Of a DNA stretch of 64,000 bases, positions 1-9,264 are shown one piece after another. The stretch spans positions 1 to 64,000 of the forward strand of contig JAHRAO010000006.1 of assembly GCA_020027215.1 (NCBI GenBank). Direction: 5' to 3'. The stretch is from Gammaproteobacteria bacterium (GTDB lineage Bacteria > Pseudomonadota > Gammaproteobacteria > JABABF01 > JAHRAO01). Made by a program: the position numbers and the translations under genes. The notes beneath the pieces were generated by a model. That model saw only the letters and a list, made by a program, of their open reading frames with translations. It ran no database searches and was not told where the DNA came from. Within the stretch, counting starts at the first letter, position 1. Each line of letters begins with the position of its first letter.

Positions 1-2
1 AG

Positions 3-1361
3 TTAATTGCACTTAAACCAGAATGGCATGATACCGATCATAGAAAAGGTGGTATTAAAGTGGTTATGACTGCATCAGCATCGGATGCAGAGCATTTGCA
101 ACAACATCACACTTCAAAACAACAAAAGAAAGACTTAGAAAAACGATTTAAAGATCCATCCAATGAACTCAAAATAGTGGTTGTAAGAGATATGTGGTTA
201 ACCGGTTTTAATGCACCTTGTCTTGCGACCATGTACATCGACAAACCCATGCAGGGCGCCAACCTTGCTCAAGCAATCGCAAGGGTGAACCGAGTATTTA
301 AGGACAAACCCGGCGGATTGGTGGTTGATTACATCGGTATCGCACCACAACTCAAAGAAGCACTTGCGGCCTACAGTGCGGCAAAAGGGAAAGGTAGACC
401 CACCATCGACTCCAGTGAGGCGCTGAGAATTCTCAAGGAGAAGATTCAAGTTGCACGAGACCTGTTGCATCCAGTGGATTGGAGTGAGTTCAGAACTAAA
501 GCACTGCAATTGATTCCAGAGTGTCTCGATCACGTTCTTGAGCAGGAAGACGGAAAACGGAGATATGCGGATACCGTTTTGCAGATGACCAGGGCATTTG
601 CTCTCTGCGGAACTCTAGATGAAGCACTCGAACTCTCTCCAAAAGTTGCATTCCATCAGGCAGTTCGTGCGCCATTGATCAAGGGAGAGAGTGGAGACAA
701 GAAAAAAAAGGATGTGGACTACGAACTCCGCCAATTGGTCTCTCAAACGGTTGTAGGCGAGGGAGTGGCAGACGTATTCAAACTTGCAGGGTTAAAGTCA
801 CCTGACATCTCAATTCTCTCGGAAGACTTCCTCAAAGAGGTTGTGAAGATGCCCAAGAATCTTGCGGTGGAACTGCTGGAGCGACTGATCAAGGACGAGG
901 TGAAGACCAAGTTCAAAACCAACGTGGTCAAGCAACGCAAGTTCAGTGACCTACTACAAAAGTCGCTTGGGAAGTACCAGAACCGATCGGTAGAGGCGGC
1001 ACAGGTCATTGAGGAACTCATCGCTATGGCGAAGCAGTTCAAAGAAGACCTGGAGAGACGCCAGAGTCACAACCTCAGCGATGAGGAAGAAGCGTTCTAT
1101 GACGCGTTGGCACAAAATGATTCTGCGTCAGAACTCATGGGTGAAGAAGTCTTGGTTGAAATGGCACGAGAAGTTGCTAAGAAACTCCGCGACAATCTTA
1201 CAGTTGATTGGGCGGTAAGAGACAGTGTTAGAGCAAAATTACGCATCTTGATCCGAACATTGTTGAGAAAATACAAGTATCCACCAGACCAGCAGAAAGA
1301 TGCTGTAGATATGGTGCTGAGGCAAGCAGAAGTGATCTCTGAAGATGCAGTAGTGGCGTGA
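3..1361 (+). CDS. hsdR: Type I restriction enzyme subunit R, C-terminal part (cut by window edge)
   Basis: The frame is open from base 3 without a start, so the gene begins upstream of the window. HsdR is the ATP-dependent translocase and nuclease subunit of type I restriction enzymes. About 450 residues are visible. They begin in the second helicase domain with motif V-like GFNAP and motif VI-like QAIARVNRVF, followed by VVDYIGI. A long helical C-terminal region follows, of the kind that joins HsdR to the methylase core (DUF3387-like). The nuclease and Walker A parts would lie outside the window, as would hsdM and hsdS. A 69 bp gap separates it from the next gene on the same strand, which fits one defence operon. 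The family call rests on the helicase motifs and this tail; the exact type I subclass is not determined. Confidence 0.85.
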   Translation, partial: LIALKPEWHDTDHRKGGIKVVMTASASDAEHLQQHHTSKQQKKDLEKRFKDPSNELKIVVVRDMWLTGFNAPCLATMYIDKPMQGANLAQAIARVNRVFKDKPGGLVVDYIGIAPQLKEALAAYSAAKGKGRPTIDSSEALRILKEKIQVARDLLHPVDWSEFRTKALQLIPECLDHVLEQEDGKRRYADTVLQMTRAFALCGTLDEALELSPKVAFHQAVRAPLIKGESGDKKKKDVDYELRQLVSQTVVGEGVADVFKLAGLKSPDISILSEDFLKEVVKMPKNLAVELLERLIKDEVKTKFKTNVVKQRKFSDLLQKSLGKYQNRSVEAAQVIEELIAMAKQFKEDLERRQSHNLSDEEEAFYDALAQNDSASELMGEEVLVEMAREVAKKLRDNLTVDWAVRDSVRAKLRILIRTLLRKYKYPPDQQKDAVDMVLRQAEVISEDAVVA

Positions 1362-1430
1362 GGCATGCCCTAATTACAAAAGTATGAATATATGTAATAA
1401 GAAAATATCGTCCTAGAGAGGTGCGATTTT

Positions 1431-4400
1431 ATGCCAACTATCAAATCATTACTGGAAGACGCAAGGAAACAACTTGTTGAAACGGGGACGCGCAACCGAC
1501 TTATTCATGTGAATAGGAAAGCTTCTCGGGGGAATCTGCTAAACGTTATCAACGAACGATCTGACGATATTTTCAATATCATGCGCGTCAGTGAAAAGAA
1601 AATGAGATTTGCCGGTAAGGGCAAGGATGATGATGCATATTCTGATGATGTTGTATTTACTGAAATACAAGACGAAGAATTCGATGAAGGTAGGTACACC
1701 GATTCTGTCTTAGAGACGCCACTTACTCCTGATGCGTTACAAAAACGTCTCCTCAAATTATTTAGAGATTCTAAAACCGCAGAAGAAGAACAGGGGATCA
1801 ACATCCTTTACCTAGCAATGGGTTTTTTGCAGTGGTACGAGGACAAAAATTCATCGGTACTTCGCGAATCGCCATTAGTATTACTTCCAGTCGCACTGGT
1901 TAGGAACGACAGAACTTCAACATACAATATTGTGTGTAGAGATGATGATATTGTTACCAACCTTCCGCTTCAAGAAAGATTAAAACTTGATTTTGGAATT
2001 TCATTGCCGGAAATAGATGATTCCTCAGAGTGGGCACCCTCTGATTACTTTAGAAAAGTTCAGCAAACAATTGAAGGTAGAGATCGTTGGAACATTGATG
2101 ATGACGGAATGCAACTTGGTTTCTTTTCATTTGCAAAGTTGATGATGTTACACGATCTTGATCCGCATAATTGGGATGAACAATCTCTGTTAAAAAACCA
2201 ACTCATCAGTGGATTATTAGCAGATGGTTTTTCTCCAGAACCTCCCTTGTTTAAAGAGGACGATAAGCTTGATGATAAGTTGTCTCCTTCACAAATTCTT
2301 CATGTAGTAGATGCAGATCCCAGTCAAACCAAAGTCATAGAGGAAGTGCGTGCAGGACGTAATCTAGTTGTGCAGGGACCCCCTGGTACAGGAAAATCTC
2401 AGATAATTACTAATATCCTCGCTGCAGCAGCGCACGATAACAAGAAGGTTTTGTTCGTTGCTGAAAAGATGGCGGCACTTGAGGTTGTTTACAACCGAAT
2501 GTGTAAAGTTGGATTAAAGGATTTGTGTTTGGAGTTGCATTCACGAAGTGCCAATAAGAAGGTTTTTTTTCAAGGTCTCGCAGAGACCATTTCAAATAGT
2601 CGAGGCGTGGAATCACCTGATCTCGACGCTGAAGAATTGATTAAAGTACGTGACGAATTAAACAAAGTTTCGAACCTATTACACACACCACTACCCAACA
2701 GAAACTACACGCCCTATTCCGCTCTTACCAAACTAATTGGATACGTTAGTAAAGATACCTGGGCACCACGTTTTGATGCAACTAACCTTGAATCTATTAC
2801 AAGTGATCAAGAGTCTCTAATATTTGAAGCACTTCAGGACTATTTGGATATAGTTTTCGAATTTGGTTTCGGAAACGACAATCCATTTCGAGGAACGACA
2901 AACTTAGATCTACAACCAACTGACCTTCAGCGACTTTCGGACGAACTGGAGAATGCAATCGAAAACCTAAGTAGTTGGACTTCTTATCAGTCTGAGTTAG
3001 AACAGGAAATAAGTCCTGAGTCACTCCTGACTTTATCTAATGCCGACAGTTGTCGATCAATTTTTGAGCACTTACAACGAGCACCCGATAAGTCAACTCA
3101 ATTCATCGCAATTGTTCTTGAAAATAAAGATATTGCAAGGTTTGAGGATGCTGTTAGTTGCGCGCAATCTTGGGTTTGTTTTAAGGAAGAAATATCTGGA
3201 ACAGTTACCGGCAATATTTGGAAAAATGATATAGAACATCTCAGGGAACCTATTGTTAAAGGTCTGAGTTCGTTGCTTTCGAGGATTTTTGGAAAATATC
3301 GATCTGCCAGCAAAGAGCTGGGGACATATCTAAAAGGGGACTTGCCAAAATCTGCCGTAGATAGATTGAAACTCGTCGATTCGATTATCGAAGGTAAGGC
3401 AAAGAAAAGTCTTTTCGATGAAGAAATCGAATTTCTAAAATTAAAATTAGGTGATGAGTGGCGGGCTAAAAGAACGCCTTTCGATGAAATAGCACGTGTA
3501 CTTGAGTGGTTTCAGCAAACTTCAAAAGAAATCTTAGAATTTTCTTCTGAGAAATTGAAGGGATTAATTGATAACGAGACTACTCGAACTTTTAGTACAC
3601 AGGACTTTGAGGCACGCAAGTCATCTCTTCTTAAATCCTTGGGAAAGATACACCAGAGATTAGGTTTATCTGATCTTAATGAAGAATCCATGAAGGATCT
3701 TTCATTAACAGAATTGCAAACCCGAATGGAGGCAATGACCCAGAATCCTGACGCATATTCTCTGTGGACTAGAACTATTTTTGCATCAAAAAGGTTAATA
3801 GAACTTGATTGTGAACCTTTATTAAAAATGATTACGGAAGATGCCTTAAAGTACGCACAAACTGAATTAGGTTACGCAATTGCAGAGACACGTTGGAACC
3901 ACGCAAGATCAGTCAAACCAGAACTTAATAAACTTTCCAGATTAGATAGACATGCCTTGGTCAAGACTTTCACAAGCCTTGAACTGAGTCGAGTCAAACA
4001 AGTTAAAGAGGCGATTAAAGAAAGTCATCTAAGTCAGATCCCTCAAGGGTCTGCAGGTGAGATGGGATTGATACGCGGTGAAATCGCCAAGAAGCGCAGA
4101 CATCTTTCTATACGTCAGGTTATGACACGCGCTTCCGAGATGGTGCAGAGGATAAAACCGGTTTTCCTTATGAGTCCAATTTCTGTCGCTCAATATCTGC
4201 CTCCGGGAAAAGTCGAATTTGACTTGCTTGTAATTGATGAAGCGAGTCAAGTTAAACCTGTGGATGCCTTTGGTTCTATTGCTCGCGCGAAACAAATCGT
4301 TGTTGTAGGCGATCAAAAACAATTACCTCCGACTTCATTTTTTGATCGTCTTACTGATAACGCGCCTATCGATGGCGACGAGGAAGAAGAGATCGCCGCT

Positions 4401-6086
4401 GCGAAGGCGACAGAGATGGAGAGCATTCTATCTCTTTGCGAAGCAAGGGGATTGAACGAGAGGATGCTTGAATGGCACTACAGATCTCGAGATCCATCGC
4501 TTATTTCTGTTTCAAACGTAGAGTTCTATCGCAATCGTCTCATTCTCCCACCTTGTCCAACAGAATCAGACGACGCGTTTGGTCTTAAACTAGTAAAAGT
4601 CCCCGGTGTTTACTCAACTGCTTCCAAGGGAGGGGGCCGCCCAACCACTAACCGAATTGAAGCAGAGTATATAACGAATCGTTTATGTACTCTGGCAACT
4701 ACAAGACCTCGTTTTTCAGTTGGAATTGTAACCTTTTCGAAATTACAGGCAGATATGGTAACCGAGGTTTTGGAATTGAGAAGACGTGAAGATGAAACCC
4801 TCGATCGGTTTCTGCGGGAAGACAAAATTGAAAATGTCTTTGTAAAGAATATAGAAAATGTTCAAGGAGACGAAAGAGACATCATCTTGATATCAGTGGG
4901 ATATGGTCCTTACGAAGAAAACGGCAAGTTGCGCTCGATGAAATTTGGACCAATCAACTTAGAAGGTGGAGAACGAAGACTAAATGTACTTTTTAGTCGT
5001 TCACGCGTGGCGTGTGAAGTTTTTACTTCCTTTGACCCTAGTGATATTGATGTTACCCGAACTTCAAACGAAGGTCCTGTCGTTCTCAAAAAATTCCTTG
5101 AGTTTGCCAAGACGGGGAAACTAAACGAAACCTATGTTTCGGAGGGTGATGCCGACTCCCCATTTGAAGAAGACGTTGCTGACGTGATTAGGGGTCTGAG
5201 ATACGACGTTGATCATCAGGTGGGTACAGCAGGTTTCAAAATCGACTTGGGGGTCCAGGATCCTGCAAATCCCAACCATCATATTTTGGCAGTTGAGTGT
5301 GATGGGGCAACATACCATAGTGCGCTTTGGGCAAGAGAACGGGATCGAATGAGACAGCAGGTCCTTGAAGGATTTGGTTGGCACTTCCATCGAATTTGGA
5401 GTACTGATTGGTTCTACCAAAGAGATAAAGAAGTTCAACGACTACAAAAAGCATTGAAAGACGCAAAAATGCGTGACCTTGGTCATTCTATTAAGGGGGC
5501 AAATAAAGATATACCCATTAAAAAAGAATCGCAGGTTCCGAACCCAGAACTTAAGCGGTTTATCTTAGAGGAATCCTCTATCAACGTCCCTCTATATAAA
5601 AAAGCAAATGTTAGGGTTGGTACAAATTACGAACCTCACGAGCGCCCAATTAATGATATGATAAATGTACTAAAAGAAATCATTGAAATTGAGGGTCCAA
5701 TTCATATCAACGAGATTGCGAGACGATATGTAGCATCGCATGGAAAGTCCAGAGTAGGGTCACGAATTAGTGATCATGTAAAAAAATCACTCACGATAGC
5801 GAAACGTGATGGACATCTTGAGTGCTATGGACCTTTTTGGGCAACTGCAGATCAATTATCTAATGTTCCAATAAGAGACCGGAGCAAGGAGTCGGTTCCA
5901 ACTACTAATGCGGAAAATATCTCTTACATGGAAATAATTGCTTGTGCAAATCTTATTGAGAAGGATTCAGGGAAAGTTGATGAGGATGAATTAGTCCGAG
6001 TTATTGCTAAAACTCTTGGTTTTAAAAGAGCGGGACCTGATTTCCAAACACACGTGAAAAATTGTCTATCGACAATTAAACGCTAA
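1431..6086 (+). CDS. DUF4011-type SF1 helicase fused to Vsr-like nuclease, with DUF3320
   Basis: This 1551-residue protein has the layout of the DUF4011/helicase/MTES_1575-nuclease/DUF3320 family, commonly found in defence islands. The N-terminus (LLEDARKQLVETGTRNRLI) is DUF4011-like. Walker A GPPGTGKS lies at about 316-323 and Walker B VIDEASQ around residue 936, followed by VVGDQKQLPP and a late SF1 motif with NVQGDERDIILIS. At about 1285-1330 come VECDGATYH (E1289, D1291) and a WSTDWF segment, typical of a Vsr-like endonuclease fold. The C-terminal 150 residues hold a DUF3320-like segment and a winged-helix-like region. The ribosome site is GAGAGGTG upstream of ATG. The predicted role, cleavage or unwinding of foreign nucleic acid, is inferred from domains and context. 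No in-frame defect was seen. Confidence 0.85.
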   Translation: MPTIKSLLEDARKQLVETGTRNRLIHVNRKASRGNLLNVINERSDDIFNIMRVSEKKMRFAGKGKDDDAYSDDVVFTEIQDEEFDEGRYTDSVLETPLTPDALQKRLLKLFRDSKTAEEEQGINILYLAMGFLQWYEDKNSSVLRESPLVLLPVALVRNDRTSTYNIVCRDDDIVTNLPLQERLKLDFGISLPEIDDSSEWAPSDYFRKVQQTIEGRDRWNIDDDGMQLGFFSFAKLMMLHDLDPHNWDEQSLLKNQLISGLLADGFSPEPPLFKEDDKLDDKLSPSQILHVVDADPSQTKVIEEVRAGRNLVVQGPPGTGKSQIITNILAAAAHDNKKVLFVAEKMAALEVVYNRMCKVGLKDLCLELHSRSANKKVFFQGLAETISNSRGVESPDLDAEELIKVRDELNKVSNLLHTPLPNRNYTPYSALTKLIGYVSKDTWAPRFDATNLESITSDQESLIFEALQDYLDIVFEFGFGNDNPFRGTTNLDLQPTDLQRLSDELENAIENLSSWTSYQSELEQEISPESLLTLSNADSCRSIFEHLQRAPDKSTQFIAIVLENKDIARFEDAVSCAQSWVCFKEEISGTVTGNIWKNDIEHLREPIVKGLSSLLSRIFGKYRSASKELGTYLKGDLPKSAVDRLKLVDSIIEGKAKKSLFDEEIEFLKLKLGDEWRAKRTPFDEIARVLEWFQQTSKEILEFSSEKLKGLIDNETTRTFSTQDFEARKSSLLKSLGKIHQRLGLSDLNEESMKDLSLTELQTRMEAMTQNPDAYSLWTRTIFASKRLIELDCEPLLKMITEDALKYAQTELGYAIAETRWNHARSVKPELNKLSRLDRHALVKTFTSLELSRVKQVKEAIKESHLSQIPQGSAGEMGLIRGEIAKKRRHLSIRQVMTRASEMVQRIKPVFLMSPISVAQYLPPGKVEFDLLVIDEASQVKPVDAFGSIARAKQIVVVGDQKQLPPTSFFDRLTDNAPIDGDEEEEIAAAKATEMESILSLCEARGLNERMLEWHYRSRDPSLISVSNVEFYRNRLILPPCPTESDDAFGLKLVKVPGVYSTASKGGGRPTTNRIEAEYITNRLCTLATTRPRFSVGIVTFSKLQADMVTEVLELRRREDETLDRFLREDKIENVFVKNIENVQGDERDIILISVGYGPYEENGKLRSMKFGPINLEGGERRLNVLFSRSRVACEVFTSFDPSDIDVTRTSNEGPVVLKKFLEFAKTGKLNETYVSEGDADSPFEEDVADVIRGLRYDVDHQVGTAGFKIDLGVQDPANPNHHILAVECDGATYHSALWARERDRMRQQVLEGFGWHFHRIWSTDWFYQRDKEVQRLQKALKDAKMRDLGHSIKGANKDIPIKKESQVPNPELKRFILEESSINVPLYKKANVRVGTNYEPHERPINDMINVLKEIIEIEGPIHINEIARRYVASHGKSRVGSRISDHVKKSLTIAKRDGHLECYGPFWATADQLSNVPIRDRSKESVPTTNAENISYMEIIACANLIEKDSGKVDEDELVRVIAKTLGFKRAGPDFQTHVKNCLSTIKR

Positions 6087-6103
6087 TTCAACGGTTACTT
6101 ACT

Positions 6104-7063
6104 ATGCAACTTTTTCAAAACGATAAAAGAGTACTTACTCCTATTGAGAAAGACTCCTTCAAACTCGAGAAGGATATTCAGTCTCTTATTGAGTCAAACA
6201 TGGAGACACTTTTCGGACTTGAATTTGTGAGTTCAGAATTTGCTGTTGCCGAGTTCCGCCTCGATTCGTTAGCATACGATGAACAAAATAATTCATTTGT
6301 GATTGTTGAGTACAAGAAAGGATACAGTTATTCGGTTGTTGATCAAGGTTATTCGTATCTGTCAGTGATGCTGAATAACAAAGCGGATTTTATCCTTGAG
6401 TACAACGAAAAAACGGGTAAGCAGTTAAAACGTAACGATATTGACTGGACTTCCTCTCGAGTGATCTTTGTATCGCCATCTTTCAACACCCACCAGAAGA
6501 ATAGTGTGAACTTTAAGGATGTCCCCTTCGAACTTTGGGAGATAAGGAAGTTTGAAGGAGGTCTAGTTGCCTTGGAACAACAGGTTTCCAACTCAACTGA
6601 GAGCATCGAAAAAATCTCAGGAACCAACCCAAACTCTGTGATCAAGAAGGTTGCAAGTGAAGTTAAGGTTCCTTCAGAAGCACAACTGACGTCTGGTTTG
6701 TCCCCTGATCTTGCGGAAGTTTGGGAAGCGTTCAAGTCACAATTGCTGGAACTGCCCAATACCTCAATACACACGACACAGAACTACGTGGCGATAAAAT
6801 ACGAAGGCACTGCATTTATTTACGTGAGATTCCGGAAGAAGGAACTCTCTTGCCAAATAGTTCAAGGAAATGTCTATGCGGATGGCAAGGTAAGCACGAA
6901 GTTCTTTGATGAGCTTGATGATCCCAAGAGTGTCACTGGTGTTCGTTATTGGACTTTGAGGTCCGGAGTCAAAGGCAGCTTCTACACCTTCCCCATCAAG
7001 TCACTAGACGAATTGGACTACAGAATGTATCTGGTCAAACAAAAGTATGAACACATGAGTTAA
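6104..7063 (+). CDS. DUF5655 domain protein, PD-(D/E)xK nuclease-like
   Basis: A 319-residue protein starting 17 bp after the helicase gene. The N-terminal half resembles DUF5655 proteins. It has a conserved Asp in FRLDSLAYD (D54) followed by a strand with E69-Y-K71 in VIVEYKKG, the spacing expected of a PD-(D/E)xK nuclease core. A central low-complexity Ser/Lys-rich linker (about 160-200) leads to a C-terminal half with alternating strands, which fits the DUF5655 region proper. Nuclease activity is inferred from the motif only. Its position directly behind a helicase-nuclease suggests a shared defence role. There is no signal peptide or membrane segment. Confidence 0.7.
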   Translation: MQLFQNDKRVLTPIEKDSFKLEKDIQSLIESNMETLFGLEFVSSEFAVAEFRLDSLAYDEQNNSFVIVEYKKGYSYSVVDQGYSYLSVMLNNKADFILEYNEKTGKQLKRNDIDWTSSRVIFVSPSFNTHQKNSVNFKDVPFELWEIRKFEGGLVALEQQVSNSTESIEKISGTNPNSVIKKVASEVKVPSEAQLTSGLSPDLAEVWEAFKSQLLELPNTSIHTTQNYVAIKYEGTAFIYVRFRKKELSCQIVQGNVYADGKVSTKFFDELDDPKSVTGVRYWTLRSGVKGSFYTFPIKSLDELDYRMYLVKQKYEHMS

Positions 7064-7074
7064 CAAAGAGATCA

Positions 7075-7448
7075 ATGACCACCAAAGACATTATCAACGA
7101 TAAACTGAACCAACTCGAACAATCACTAATTAACCAAGACCACTTGAACAACCCCATCGAGTTCCTGACCCAACTTGCATCACCCTCAAAGTACTTTCAT
7201 CTGATGTCTGATGAAGATGTAAATCGGTTCTGTGAAGTTTTCTATGCCCCAAAACGAGACGAAGGAATGGTAATAACGCCGAAGACAACAAACGGAACTT
7301 CTTCAAACAACAATTTGAAGGAATGATGATCGACTACATCAATGAAAGGTTCGATTTCTACAAGAAGATGGACGATAACCCGTCAATGAAGAATCTAATC
7401 TTCCAAATGATGTATAAGGATTATCAGAGTCAGAGGGTCCAACCTTGA
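7075..7448 (+). pseudogene. Small ORF in two frames: frameshifted gene or -1 programmed frameshift
   Basis: The first frame runs from ATG 7075 to TGA at 7324-7326 (83 residues). The reading frame one base back (-1) is open across the same point and continues to TGA 7446-7448, encoding a convincing protein tail (KRNFFKQQFEGMMIDYINER, then FDFYKKMDDNP) that the first frame lacks. The two frames join at C CCA AAA (7248-7254), a perfect X XXY YYZ slippery heptamer. The TGA of the second frame overlaps the TTG start of the GIY-YIG gene (TTGA), which argues that the second frame is the natural end. The product would be about 124 residues. The tail faintly recalls the C-terminus of type I R or other large helicase proteins, but I do not recognise the family. 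Whether the shift is programmed, a mutation or a sequence error is undecided. Confidence 0.55.
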
Positions 7449-8062
7449 ACGAGATAGTCTACATACTCACAAACCCCGTCATACCCGATCTTGTAAAAAT
7501 AGGGACAACTACAAATCTTGAAGAACGAGTAAGACATCTATCATCACATTCAGGTGTCCCTGTCCCATTCGAGGTCTACTATGCTTGTGTTGTCTCCGAT
7601 TCATCAAAGGTGGAAAAACGCATCCATGATGCTTTTGGAGACCATAGAGTAAATTCGAAGAGAGAGTTTTTTAGGATCAATCCAGAACGAGTTTTATCAA
7701 TACTTAAGTTAGTTGAAATTCAGAATGTCACTCCAAACAGTGATTTTGTTGAAGACCAAGATGAACAACAATCTCTGAATAAAGAAAGAGGAAGAAGAAG
7801 ATCAAACTTCACGTTTTCGTCGGTTGGAATTCCAGTCGGTTCAATACTTCATTTTGTTCGTGATGAGAATGTGACTGTCAAAGTCGTTGATGATCGAAAT
7901 GTTGAGTTTGAAGGTGAAGTTACATCTCTAACACAATCATCATTGATTTTACTTAATCAAAAGTATGGGTGGAATTCATCATCAGTCGCTGGTCCTTGTT
8001 ATTGGGTGTTCGAGAATGAAACCCTGTCTGAGAGACGATTAAGGTTAGAAAGTGAAAATTAG
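7445..8062 (+). CDS. GIY-YIG nuclease family protein (T5orf172/MUG113-like)
   Basis: A 205-residue protein. The first 95 residues carry the GIY-YIG core of the T5orf172-like subgroup: VYILTNP, then VKIGTTTNLEERV with the conserved Arg, KVEKRIHDAF with the catalytic-type Glu, and the closing NSKREFFRI. The C-terminal part (from about 115) starts with basic RGRRRSNFTF and has a beta-rich segment that could bind DNA; I do not recognise that domain. The only start in place is TTG at 7445, which overlaps the preceding stop (TTGA) and has GAGGG about 8 nt upstream, suggesting translational coupling. It is the last gene of the left defence operon. Its end overlaps the tail of the opposite-strand phage remnant. 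Confidence 0.8.
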   Translation: MNEIVYILTNPVIPDLVKIGTTTNLEERVRHLSSHSGVPVPFEVYYACVVSDSSKVEKRIHDAFGDHRVNSKREFFRINPERVLSILKLVEIQNVTPNSDFVEDQDEQQSLNKERGRRRSNFTFSSVGIPVGSILHFVRDENVTVKVVDDRNVEFEGEVTSLTQSSLILLNQKYGWNSSSVAGPCYWVFENETLSERRLRLESEN

Positions 8063-8314
8063 ACCGTAACAAAAATACAGATGAAGACCGTGATTACATT
8101 CACTACCAGTTGTACCGGGATTGCCTTGTGGGCCTTGTTGTCCGTCTGCCCCTGTGGGTCCCTGTATGCCTTGGAGACCATGAGGTCCCTGCTCACCGCG
8201 TTCCCCTTACGGATCCGCAACACCTCGCTCACCTTGTGCTCCATCAGCACTGGCAGGCCCACTGCGATCTGATAATTGATAAAATGTCAACCCCACCTTA
8301 TTAAATGCCAAGTT
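8045..8314 (-). pseudogene. Collagen-like phage protein remnant with internal TAA and foreign end
   Basis: Directly after the stop of the 200-residue phage protein, the same frame continues with Gly-X-Y repeats (GAQGERG, then GERGEQGPHGLQG and GPTGADGQQGPQG). The repeat is interrupted by TAA at 8207-8209. A parallel repeat in the neighbouring gene reads Asp-Pro-Gln with CAA at the matching place, so this TAA is most simply a CAA-to-TAA change. After the repeat the frame becomes non-repetitive and runs into the 3' end of the GIY-YIG gene on the other strand. That suggests the phage gene was cut there by recombination. A possible own start is a TTG near 8284 behind an AAGGTGG-like site. Not functional as it stands. 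Confidence 0.55.
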
Positions 8315-8917
8315 TCAAAAGCGTGCGGTTGTACGTGGATTTTCGCCCAGCACCGAATATGCGCGTAGCACCAATGAAATTGTGTAAGGAACAGCAGATG
8401 CCAGTAATGAACCGCCGATGGAATCTGCAGTCAATACCACATCGCTTGCGAAAGCAGTCATATTGAAACTATCTTGCCCGTCCGTGAATACTTCGGTTCT
8501 ATGCGCCCTCGCATCTGTGGTCAAATCTGGAATATTAGAGTTAATGTCTGAGAAATGATGAATGACGCGTAGTCGCGCTTCGTAAATTGCATTGACTGCC
8601 GCTTCAAATAAAACGGTTCCTTCTGGTCGGGTCGCAAAATTACGGTGTGCCAATAATCTTCCAGTGGGCACTGTTTTTGGAACCAAAGGAATAACATAAT
8701 CATCTGCCGCCAGTATAGATCCCGAAGTGCTAGCAGGACTAGCGATATCTTTGTGCTGGCTAAAGAAATGATACGGGTTTGCGTCCTGTGTCTCTCTATA
8801 GTCACAACCATCAGCCCCTTGGGGTCCCGTATGGCCTTGCAGGCCTTGTGGATCTGGCGGCCCTTGTGCCACCGTCACCACACTAATTGTGCTGTCTGCT
8901 ACCACTACTTGTGTCAT
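8315..8917 (-). CDS. Phage structural protein with collagen-like N-terminal repeat
   Basis: A 200-residue protein at the downstream end of the Mu-like head cluster. The N-terminal 40 residues hold Gly-X-Y repeats (QGLQGHTGPQGADG), as in phage fibre and tail-tip proteins. The rest looks like a beta-rich structural domain; I do not recognise its family. Its ATG overlaps the stop of the upstream gene by 4 bp (ATGA), so it is translationally coupled to the head and tail genes. It could be a tail or fibre component, or a decoration protein. The frame is intact. The neighbouring in-frame remnant has a similar repeat. Confidence 0.55.
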   Translation of the reverse strand: MTQVVVADSTISVVTVAQGPPDPQGLQGHTGPQGADGCDYRETQDANPYHFFSQHKDIASPASTSGSILAADDYVIPLVPKTVPTGRLLAHRNFATRPEGTVLFEAAVNAIYEARLRVIHHFSDINSNIPDLTTDARAHRTEVFTDGQDSFNMTAFASDVVLTADSIGGSLLASAVPYTISLVLRAYSVLGENPRTTARF

Positions 8918-9264
8918 CGGGTCACCTCTCCACTTACCATGATGTTGCCTTCTAGCAACCGCGTGACCGTCCCATTGTCATCTACTTCAAGGTCATATAC
9001 ATATGTGCCTGGGATAAGCATCTGTGTGTCTGCCGCACTGATGGTAATCGTTGCCGATCCATCATTATTGATCATGATGCCACCCGGTGGATTAACAGAT
9101 GATAACGACAGGATGATCTGTGTATCGCGCTTCGCTACCCTCGCCTGCATACGCACAGATTTTCCTGTAAAAGTGATCGCCACACTATCGGCGGTGCGCC
9201 AGCGAAGGACGCGCGAAAAAGTTGCGCCTTGTTCAATCAATAAATTAAGATTGCCCGCGGCCAT
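8914..9264 (-). CDS. Small phage structural protein
   Basis: A 116-residue protein beginning MAAGNLNLLIEQGATFSRV. This start, followed by a beta-rich body with RMQAR and a C-terminal segment LLEGNIMVSGEVTR, is common in tailed-phage structural proteins placed between the head and tail genes. The start codon lies on the last base of the upstream gene and the stop overlaps the next start (ATGA). Gene order (gp36-like, gp37-like, then this) matches the Mu-like head-to-tail transition. The exact role, head-tail joining or tail baseplate, is not resolved. Confidence 0.6.
   Translation of the reverse strand: MAAGNLNLLIEQGATFSRVLRWRTADSVAITFTGKSVRMQARVAKRDTQIILSLSSVNPPGGIMINNDGSATITISAADTQMLIPGTYVYDLEVDDNGTVTRLLEGNIMVSGEVTR

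Noticed and set aside
7075-7448. Fragment of the HsdR gene seen at the window start
   Set aside because: The HsdR C-terminus at 3-1361 is complete, and this tail is not a copy of it.
8100-8262. Repeat-rich stretch that could be taken for a CRISPR array
   Set aside because: The periodicity is 9 bases and follows Gly-X-Y codons on the minus strand; there are no spacers.
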